Of a stretch of 64,000 bases of DNA, positions 57,723 through 64,000 are shown one piece after another. This stretch comes from Sphingobium estronivorans. GTDB taxonomy: Bacteria > Pseudomonadota > Alphaproteobacteria > Sphingomonadales > Sphingomonadaceae. Within the stretch, counting starts at the first letter, position 1. Every line of letters begins with the position of its first letter. The position numbers and the translations under genes were made by a program. The notes under the pieces were generated by a model that had not been told where the DNA came from, did not search any database, and saw only the letters and a program-made list of their open reading frames with translations. The stretch covers positions 186,001 to 250,000 of the forward strand of contig NZ_LFCT01000002.1 in NCBI RefSeq assembly GCF_008692605.1. The letters are read 5' to 3'.

Positions 57723-58172
57723 TCAGCCTTGCCCCCGCCGTTCCGCCATGCGCTTTTCCAGCAAGCTCAACAGGTTGACGGCAATTTCGATGGCGGCGTC
57801 GGGCACGCCCTCCAGCAACTCGGCCCGCAGATTGTCCAGCCTGGCTTCGATCTGCCCCACCATGTCCTGCCCTTCCGGCGTGAAGGCGACTCGGTTCGAA
57901 CGCCGATCATCAGGGTTCGGCACGCGCTCGACAAGTCCCGCCGCTTGCAACTGATCGAGGGTCCGAACCAGCGAAGGCTGCGCAATGCCCAGTTCCTCGG
58001 CCAGATCGGCCTGTCGGGCATCCGGCCCGAGCCGGTCGAGATAGATAAGGCACCAGCCCGCGCTGTTCGATACCCCGAATTCGGCCAGCGCCAGATCGGC
58101 CAGTTGCCGCCACTGGCGCGCGACCTGCGGCATTTTATGCGCCAAAGCGCGTTTCAATTCCGATTCAGGCAT
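57723..58172 (-). CDS. MarR-family regulator
   Basis: 149 residues. Winged helix with DARQADLAEELGIAQPSLVRTLDQLQAAGLVERVPNPDDRRSNRVAFT, the wing DRR being typical. First gene of the efflux operon; likely autoregulated by an aromatic acid. The promoter is so close that the mRNA may be leaderless. Confidence 0.93.
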   Translation of the reverse strand: MPESELKRALAHKMPQVARQWRQLADLALAEFGVSNSAGWCLIYLDRLGPDARQADLAEELGIAQPSLVRTLDQLQAAGLVERVPNPDDRRSNRVAFTPEGQDMVGQIEARLDNLRAELLEGVPDAAIEIAVNLLSLLEKRMAERRGQG

Positions 58173-58177
58173 TTTTC

Positions 58178-58206
58178 TTAGGTAGCTAACTAATAGCTTC
58201 AGTCAA
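58178..58206 (-). promoter_or_regulatory. promoter and palindromic operator of the MarR/efflux operon
   Basis: On the minus strand TTGACT (58201-58206), 16-base spacer, TACCTA (58179-58184) forms a plausible promoter. Over the -10 lies TTAGTTAGCTACCTAA, a 16-base palindrome centred on TAGCTA with one mismatched pair, a form bound by MarR proteins. The start codon is 6 bases beyond the -10, so the transcript would have almost no leader. Confidence 0.6.
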
Positions 58207-58263
58207 GATGATAGTTTCGATTTGCTCCTTAAATTTTGTTCATGTTTGCGCGAGATCAGGAAT

Positions 58264-58302
58264 GAAAAAGGGGCCGGGAACGCTGTGCTTCCCCGCCCCT
58301 TC
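58264..58302 (-). terminator. Rho-independent terminator (minus strand)
   Basis: AAGGGG...CCCCTT outer stem, an inner GGGAA/TTCCC stem and an 8-base loop, followed on the minus strand by TTTTTCATT. Ends the small gene at 58322-58624 and possibly the M16 protease upstream. Confidence 0.75.
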
Positions 58303-58321
58303 CCAATGCCTGTTGGACCGT

Positions 58322-58624
58322 TCAGCCCCGACGTGTGCCCGAAAAGCCCGCCGCGCCGAAGGCGCCCAGTTGCATCGTGCCGGTGATGCTGTCCCCGTTC
58401 ACTTCCGCCTCGCATTCCAGCGTCATCGGCATGGGTAGGGTCATGTTCATCTTCCAGTTCAGCTTGTTGCCGGCGACCTTGCCCTCGGCCACGTCGAGCG
58501 AGCCCATCATGCCCGCGAAGGTGCCGTGGAAATTGTCGCCCGCGCTGATGACGGTCAGCACGCCATTCTGGTCGCCCATCGGCGTCTTCGCCACGCAATC
58601 ATAGGCCCCGTCCACTGCTGCCAT
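58322..58624 (-). CDS. conserved hypothetical protein
   Basis: 100 residues. A beta-rich single domain (AYDCVAKTPMGDQNGVLTVI..NFHGTFAGMMGSLDV..KLNWKMNMTLPMPMTLECEAEV..ITGTMQLGAFGAAGFSGTR) that resembles small lipocalin-like or amidase-binding folds, but no family is sure. No signal peptide. 23 bases downstream of the M16 protease gene and shares its terminator. Confidence 0.7.
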   Translation of the reverse strand: MAAVDGAYDCVAKTPMGDQNGVLTVISAGDNFHGTFAGMMGSLDVAEGKVAGNKLNWKMNMTLPMPMTLECEAEVNGDSITGTMQLGAFGAAGFSGTRRG

Positions 58625-58647
58625 AGCACTTCTCCTTTACGTAATCG

Positions 58648-61515
58648 TCAATCTGCCAATGTGCCCATTTCCACCGGAAGGCCGACCGCGTCAAGCTGCG
58701 GTTTCACCAGCTTCGCATCGCCGACCACGACCCAGATCAGGCGGTCGGGATGGATCGCCTCCCGCGCCGCCTTGTCCATGTCGGCGGCCGTCATGGCGCG
58801 ATAGACGCCCGGCAGGGTCGCATAATAATCGTCCGGGCGCCCCAGCATCCGGTTGCGCATCATCGCGCCGAGCAGGTCGGACGAGGTTTCGAAGCTGCCC
58901 GGCAACGACAGGATCTGGCTGTTGATCGTCTGGTTACGCTCCGCTTCGGTCGTGCCCTTGGCGGTCAGGAAGTCGCCGATGTCCTTGCGCGCGGCGGTGA
59001 TGGATTCGCCGGTCTTGTCGGTCTGCACCGGGGCATAGACCAGCAGCGGGACCGTCTCCTTGACCCCCGGCAGCGCGCTCCCGGCATAATAGGCCCAGCC
59101 CTTGCTCTCCCGCAGGTCCATGATCAGGCGCGAGGTGCTGCTGCCGCCCATCACTTCGTTGGCGGTGATGAGCGTCACCGGATTGTCGGTGCCCTGCTTG
59201 TTGGTGAGCAGGCCGGCCAGGATCATCGACTGCGGGCTTTGCGGCTTGTCGACCAGGATGATCCGCGCCGGGCGCATCATGCGGTCCATGCGGAACAGCT
59301 TGGCGCCCTTGGCGGTCTTGGGCGCTTTCCAGTCCCCGAAGCGCTTTTCCAGCAACGGCATCACATCGGCCAGAGTCGTGTCCCCGGTCACGAAGATCGT
59401 CGCATTGTCGGGCCGCAGCCATTTGTCATGGAAGGCGACCAGATCGGCCCGCGTCACCGCCTTGACGCCGCTTTCCGTGCCCGATCCGGTGAACGGAATG
59501 CCATAGGGATGCGCCTGCCCATAAAGCAGCGGTGGCAACAGGCGCTGCGCGATCGGCATGGGTTCGGTCTTTTCCGCCGCGATCCGGGTCAGCACCTGCC
59601 CGCGCAGGCGCTCGACCTCGGTCGGCGCGAAGGCGGGATTGCGGATGACATCGGCCAGCAGGCCGAGCGACGCATCCAGATTGGGCTTGAGCGCGTAGAG
59701 GCCGACATTGGTGGCATCCATGCTGTTGCCCGCGCTGATCGATGCGCCCAGCCGCTCCTGCTCTTCCGCGATCTGGATCGAGCTGCGCGTCGTCGTGCCT
59801 TCGTCCAGCAGCGCCGTGGTCAGCCCCGCCGTGCCCAGCTTCGCCTTGTCATCGGCGGCATTGCCCGCGTCGAAGGACACCGACACCCGCACCACCGGCA
59901 CCGTCGCCCGGCGCGCGAACACCACCGCTATGCCGTTCTTCAACGTCGCATGTTCGACTGCCGGGAATTCCAGATCCTTGACCGGCTCGATCCCCGGTTC
60001 GGCGATCTTCGCGGGCGGCGGCGGGGTCGCCGCCACAGGCGCGGGCTTTTTGGGATCGCGGAAATAGGCGGGGTGGTGGATGGCGTTGCCCGCCAGCGCA
60101 TTATCTTCCGCCGAGCGCGCGCCCGGCGCCACGGTCAGGCGGAACACCGGCCGCCCCAGCCATTTGCGCGCGGCCTCGCTCACCGATTGCGGCGTGGCGG
60201 CGGCATAGACTTCCAAGTCTTTCTTATATTTGGCCGGGTCGTTGGAATAGACCGCGCCCTCGGCCAGCGTCACCGCCTTGCCGTTGAAGCCGCCCACTTT
60301 TTCCAGCCCGCCGATGGTGCCCGAAAGCTGCTGCGTCGCGGCGCGCTGGACCTCATCGGCGCTCGGCCCCTTGGCGAGATAGTCGGCCAGAAGCTGGTCC
60401 AGCCGCTTGCCCACCGCCACCGGGTCCTGCCCCGGCTTCACATCCACCGTGATCTCGGCAATGCTGAGCTTTTCGAAGGGCTGGATGCTGGCCTTGACGC
60501 CGACCGCGACCTTCTCGTCGCGCACCAATATGTTGTCGAGCCGCGAGGATTTGAGTCCGCCGAACACGGCCATCGCCAGATCGAGCTGCGGCAGGTCGTC
60601 GCTATTCACCCCCGGCACGATCCAGTTGCGATAGAGCCGGGTGGCGGCGACATTATCGTGCATCACCTTCTCGACATCCTTGTCGAGCGTCGGCACCGTC
60701 GCATCCACATCCCTGGGCGCGGGACCGGCGGCGATATTGCCGAACCACTTCTCCACCTTCGCCCTGGCGGTCGGTACGTCGATGTCGCCCGCCAACACCA
60801 GCACGGCATTGTTCGGGCCGTAATGCGTCTTGAACCAGTTCTGCACGTCGGCCAGGCTGGCTGCGTTCAGGTCCGCCATCGACCCGATGGTCGAGTGGCG
60901 ATAGGGGTGTCCTTCCGGCAGCATGGCAGCCAATTGGGCATATTCGACGAGGCCATAAGGCTCGTTCTCGCCCATGCGCTTTTCATTCTGCACGACGCCG
61001 CGCTGGGCATCGAGCTTGGTCTGTGTCACCGCCCCCAGCAGATGGCCCATGCGGTCGGATTCCAGGAACAGCGCCCGGTCGAGCGCCCCGGTCGGCACCG
61101 TCTCGAAATAATTGGTGCGGTCGAACCAGGTCGTGCCGTTCCAGTCGGTCGCGCCGATATCCTCCAGCCGCCCGAAAAACGGCCCATCGGCATTTTCCGA
61201 GCCGTAGAACATCAGATGCTCGAACAGATGGGCAAAGCCTGTCTTGCCCGCAGGCTCGAAGCGCGACCCGACATGATACCAGACCGACACCGCCACCACC
61301 GGCGCCTTGCGGTCGGTGTGGACGATGACGCGCAGACCGTTTTTGAGGGTGAATTCCTCATAGGGAATGTTCACCGCCGCCACGAGGCTGGAGAGCGGCG
61401 CGGGCGCAACCGCGCTGGCCGCCGCCGGAACCGCCATCGCCTGCATCGGCAGGATCGCAAGCGGAGACAGGCCGAGCATCAGGGCGATCCGGCGGGAAAT
61501 GGGGGAAAAGGTCAT
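58648..61515 (-). CDS. M16-family zinc metalloprotease, two-domain, exported
   Basis: 955 residues with a signal peptide (LMLGLSPLAILPMQAMA). The inverted zinc motif HLFEH is at 96-100 with the downstream Glu in RGVVQNEKRMGENEP, so the N-terminal half is active. Two M16 halves of about 450 residues; the second half (IAVVFARRATVPVVRVSVSFDAG) lacks the zinc motif. Periplasmic or outer-membrane peptidase similar to PqqL/YmxG. Confidence 0.92.
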   Translation of the reverse strand: MTFSPISRRIALMLGLSPLAILPMQAMAVPAAASAVAPAPLSSLVAAVNIPYEEFTLKNGLRVIVHTDRKAPVVAVSVWYHVGSRFEPAGKTGFAHLFEHLMFYGSENADGPFFGRLEDIGATDWNGTTWFDRTNYFETVPTGALDRALFLESDRMGHLLGAVTQTKLDAQRGVVQNEKRMGENEPYGLVEYAQLAAMLPEGHPYRHSTIGSMADLNAASLADVQNWFKTHYGPNNAVLVLAGDIDVPTARAKVEKWFGNIAAGPAPRDVDATVPTLDKDVEKVMHDNVAATRLYRNWIVPGVNSDDLPQLDLAMAVFGGLKSSRLDNILVRDEKVAVGVKASIQPFEKLSIAEITVDVKPGQDPVAVGKRLDQLLADYLAKGPSADEVQRAATQQLSGTIGGLEKVGGFNGKAVTLAEGAVYSNDPAKYKKDLEVYAAATPQSVSEAARKWLGRPVFRLTVAPGARSAEDNALAGNAIHHPAYFRDPKKPAPVAATPPPPAKIAEPGIEPVKDLEFPAVEHATLKNGIAVVFARRATVPVVRVSVSFDAGNAADDKAKLGTAGLTTALLDEGTTTRSSIQIAEEQERLGASISAGNSMDATNVGLYALKPNLDASLGLLADVIRNPAFAPTEVERLRGQVLTRIAAEKTEPMPIAQRLLPPLLYGQAHPYGIPFTGSGTESGVKAVTRADLVAFHDKWLRPDNATIFVTGDTTLADVMPLLEKRFGDWKAPKTAKGAKLFRMDRMMRPARIILVDKPQSPQSMILAGLLTNKQGTDNPVTLITANEVMGGSSTSRLIMDLRESKGWAYYAGSALPGVKETVPLLVYAPVQTDKTGESITAARKDIGDFLTAKGTTEAERNQTINSQILSLPGSFETSSDLLGAMMRNRMLGRPDDYYATLPGVYRAMTAADMDKAAREAIHPDRLIWVVVGDAKLVKPQLDAVGLPVEMGTLAD

Positions 61516-61651
61516 GAGCGCCTCATGAAGGTCAGTGGATCGGCGGCAGCATAGCGGGGCGTTTTAGACGCGCAATACGCTTTCCGCTGGACAGTTTCCG
61601 CGAGGGAGATAGGCTCCGGTTTCAACCATAAAAAGAAAGGTTTCGCGCCCG

Positions 61652-63274
61652 ATGCGTCTGCGGTCCCTGGCTTTCGCTCCGTTCCTCGCGCTCGCCACTC
61701 CAGGCGTGGCAATGGCCGAGGCTTCCCCTGCCATCTCCAGCGAGGCCATTCGGGCCGATATCGGCTTTCTGGCCGACGACCTGCTGGAAGGGCGCGACGC
61801 GGGCACGCGCGGCTATGACATTGCCGCCCGCTATGTTGCCGCGCGGTTCGAGACGCTGGGTCTGCAACAGGCGGTGCCGGATAGTTGGTATCAGCCGGTG
61901 ACGCTCGCCGTCGCTCGGCTGGACCGGGCATCGGTGCCTTCACTGACCATTGGCGGCAAACGCTTCACCGACGATGTCGCCATCGGCGCCTTCGGCCGAG
62001 AGCTGCAACAGAGCGTGGAAGCGCAGGCCGTGTTCGTCGGCTATGGCCTGAAATCGGACCGCGAGAAGATCGACGATTATGCGGGCCTGAACCTCAAGGG
62101 CAAGTTCGCGGTCGCGCTGTCCGGTTCGCCGGTCGGGATGCCCAGCGAGATCGGCGCGCACCTCGCTTCCGAAAAATCGCTCGCCGCGCAACAGGCCGGC
62201 GCCATCGGCCTCATCACCATTCCCAGTACCGGCCTGCTGGCGCGCACGCCCTGGGAGAAGCTCCGTGAACGGGCACAGACGCCGACCGTGAGTTGGCTGG
62301 AAAAGGACGGCCAGCCCTATGTCCGCACGCCCGCCATTCGCGCGACCGGCTATGTGACCGGGACCGCCGCCGATGCGCTGCTCGCCGGGTCGGGCAAAAG
62401 CATCGCCGCCATCCGCGCGCAGGCCGAGAAGAAGGGCGTCCGGCCCAAGGGCTTCGCGCTCAAACCCACTATTCGGATCGACCGCGCCAGCACCGTCGAA
62501 ACCGCGCCCAGCCGCAATGTGCTGGCGGTGCTGCCCGGATCCGACCCGGCGCTGTCCCATGAATATGTGCTGCTGATGGCGCATCTTGACCATCTGGGGA
62601 TCAAGGAAAGCGCCAAGGGACCGGACAAGATCTACAATGGCGCGATGGACAACGCCTCAGGCGTGGCGACCATGCTGGCGGTGGCGAAGGCCTTTGCGGA
62701 AAGCGGTCGGCGGCCCAAGCGCTCCATCCTGTTCGCGGCGGTGACGGCGGAGGAGGACGGGCTGCTCGGTTCGCAATATCTGGCCAGGAATCCGGTAATG
62801 CCTGCTGGCGGCAAGCTGGTCGGCGTGGTCAATCTCGACATGCCGATCCTGACCTATGATTTTCAGGATGTGGTGGCTTTCGGGGCCGAGCATTCGACCC
62901 TTGGCCCGATCGTGGAAAAGGCCGCCCGAGCGGAGGGCGTGTCGCTTTCACCCGATCCGCTGCCGTCCGAGGGTCTGTTCACGCGATCCGACCATTATCG
63001 CTTCGTGCAGGAAGGCGTGCCTGCCGTATTCCTGATGACCGGCTTTGCCGGGCCGGGGAAAGAGGCGTTCGAGCATTTCCTCAAGACCGACTATCATCAG
63101 CCCTCCGACCAGATGAGCCTGCCTTTCCATTGGGAAGCGGCGGCTAAGTTCGCCAAGGTGAACTATGCCATCGCCCGCGAGATCGCGGACGAACCGCAGG
63201 CGCCGCTGTGGTACAAGGACGACTTTTTCGGGGATGCCTTTGCGCCGGATGCGCCGAAGGCGGTGAAACCATGA
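61652..63274 (+). CDS. M28-family metallopeptidase, exported
   Basis: 540 residues with a signal peptide (LAFAPFLALATPGVAMAE). A PA-like insert (about 140-220) precedes the peptidase. Zinc ligands: His/Asp in LLMAHLDHLGIK, NGAMDNASGVATML, TAEEDGLLGSQYLA, NLDMPIL and TRSDHYRFV. An aminopeptidase of the M28 group. Divergent from the M16 gene, with 136 bases between. Confidence 0.92.
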   Translation: MRLRSLAFAPFLALATPGVAMAEASPAISSEAIRADIGFLADDLLEGRDAGTRGYDIAARYVAARFETLGLQQAVPDSWYQPVTLAVARLDRASVPSLTIGGKRFTDDVAIGAFGRELQQSVEAQAVFVGYGLKSDREKIDDYAGLNLKGKFAVALSGSPVGMPSEIGAHLASEKSLAAQQAGAIGLITIPSTGLLARTPWEKLRERAQTPTVSWLEKDGQPYVRTPAIRATGYVTGTAADALLAGSGKSIAAIRAQAEKKGVRPKGFALKPTIRIDRASTVETAPSRNVLAVLPGSDPALSHEYVLLMAHLDHLGIKESAKGPDKIYNGAMDNASGVATMLAVAKAFAESGRRPKRSILFAAVTAEEDGLLGSQYLARNPVMPAGGKLVGVVNLDMPILTYDFQDVVAFGAEHSTLGPIVEKAARAEGVSLSPDPLPSEGLFTRSDHYRFVQEGVPAVFLMTGFAGPGKEAFEHFLKTDYHQPSDQMSLPFHWEAAAKFAKVNYAIAREIADEPQAPLWYKDDFFGDAFAPDAPKAVKP

Positions 63275-63319
63275 ACCGCATCGCGAATTGATGCGGTTAA
63301 GGATATTAGCTTAGGCCCT

Positions 63320-63347
63320 CTTGTGTTGCTTTTATGCAACATTACAT
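63320..63347 (+). promoter_or_regulatory. possible heat-shock (sigma-32) promoter of clpB
   Basis: CTTG at 63320-63323 and ACATTACAT about 17 bases later resemble alphaproteobacterial sigma-32 spacing. A 6-base inverted repeat TGTTGC-TTTTAT-GCAACA (63324-63341) overlaps the spacer. The match is loose. Confidence 0.35.
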
Positions 63348-63391
63348 CGTGACCAGTTTCACGAAGGGGCCAATTCCCAGAAGAGGACAGC

Positions 63392-64000
63392 ATGAACCTC
63401 GAAAAATTTACTGACCGCGCCAAGGGCTTTCTCCAGTCGGCGCAGACCGTCGCGATCCGGATGAGCCATCAGCGCATCAGCCCGGAACATCTGTTGAAGG
63501 CGCTGCTGGAGGACCAGCAGGGCATGGCCTCCGGCCTGATCAAGGCGGCGGGCGGCGACGCCAGCGTGGCATTGCGCGAAACCGACGCGGCGCTGGCCAA
63601 GGTGCCGTCCGTCTCCGGCAGCGGCGCGCAGCAGACGCCCGGTCTCGACAATGACGCCGTGCGGGTGCTCGACAGTGCCGAGCAGGTCGCGACCAAGGCG
63701 GGCGACAGCTTCGTCACCGTCGAGCGGCTGTTGCTCGCGCTGGTCCTTGCCACCACGACAGCGGCGGGCAAGGCGCTGGCCGCGGCAGGCGTGAAGGCGG
63801 ACGCGCTGAACAGTGCGATCAACAATCTGCGCGGCGGCCGCACCGCCGACACGGCGGGGGCGGAGGATCGCTACGACGCGCTCAAGAAATTCGCCCGCGA
63901 CCTGACCGAAGCGGCGCGCATGGGCAAGCTCGACCCGGTGATCGGCCGGGACGAGGAAATCCGCCGCACCATCCAGATTCTGGCGCGGCGTACCAAGAAC
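63392..64000 (+). CDS. clpB: ClpB disaggregase, N-terminal part (runs off window)
   Basis: 203 codons are visible. Clp N domain [38 protein letters not shown] with the second half-repeat [25 protein letters not shown], then the linker [30 protein letters not shown] that leads to NBD1; the Walker A is beyond the window. Start ATG 63392 follows AGAGGA. It rescues aggregated proteins with DnaK. Confidence 0.95.
   Translation, partial: MNLEKFTDRAKGFLQSAQTVAIRMSHQRISPEHLLKALLEDQQGMASGLIKAAGGDASVALRETDAALAKVPSVSGSGAQQTPGLDNDAVRVLDSAEQVATKAGDSFVTVERLLLALVLATTTAAGKALAAAGVKADALNSAINNLRGGRTADTAGAEDRYDALKKFARDLTEAARMGKLDPVIGRDEEIRRTIQILARRTKN

Noticed and set aside
58750-61554. Long plus-strand open frame opposite the M16 protease
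   Set aside because: Antisense to a clear zinc protease with signal peptide; the translation has no domain and is composition-driven.

Overview
The window is high-GC, densely packed alphaproteobacterial chromosome. Gene content and order (complete tol-pal operon led by ybgC, a SUF operon led by an Rrf2 regulator, a CDC48-type ATPase, a phage-shock locus, many ATGA/GTGA overlaps) suggest a sphingomonad (Sphingomonadaceae, Sphingobium/Sphingomonas-like). I see no tRNA, rRNA, CRISPR array, insertion sequence or prophage. Nearly everything looks like intact vertical chromosome.

Layout. 1-9654 is a surface-glycan locus. It starts with the 5' end of a methyltransferase (minus), then a translationally coupled plus-strand operon: split transketolase (two subunits), CDP-glucose synthesis (rfbF, rfbG), an SDR, a GtrA flippase-like protein, a GtrB-like glycosyltransferase and two large membrane proteins of GT-C appearance. 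9746-12310 is a thiamine unit on the minus strand: TPP riboswitch, a small unknown membrane protein, thiC. 12716-15535 holds a P450, a membrane alpha/beta hydrolase-like protein and a small phospholipase A2-like protein. 15541-31694 is mostly housekeeping and metabolism: kdsA, proA, a PmtA-type methyltransferase, a two-domain CDC48-like AAA ATPase, LysR, GGDEF, GST, acs, cytochrome b561, a UbiH-family hydroxylase, ilvE, threonine aldolase and an EamA transporter.

31695-38470 is led by an Rrf2-type regulator with a candidate operator, then sufB, an unknown gene, sufCDS, a DUF59 protein and a HesB/IscA carrier. 38527-43603 has an AraC regulator, pyrD, gamma-glutamyltransferase, a lipoprotein and sufE. 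43650-47380 is a phage-shock locus: divergent pspF, a sigma-54-like promoter, a 57-residue leader gene, pspA, pspB, pspC and three further PspB-like small proteins. 47419-53129 has hbd and the ybgC-tolQRAB-pal operon, closed by a strong terminator. 53142-58206 is a MarR-controlled AaeB/DUF1656/HlyD/NodT efflux operon. 58322-64000 has a small conserved protein, an M16 protease, an M28 peptidase and the 5' part of clpB.

Most interesting: the split transketolase fused into a CDP-6-deoxyhexose/GtrAB-like operon (possible branched sugar), the PLA2-like/hydrolase/P450 cluster, the riboswitch-controlled unknown membrane protein, the expanded Psp locus, and three intergenic terminators that no annotated gene explains and which may end small RNAs.
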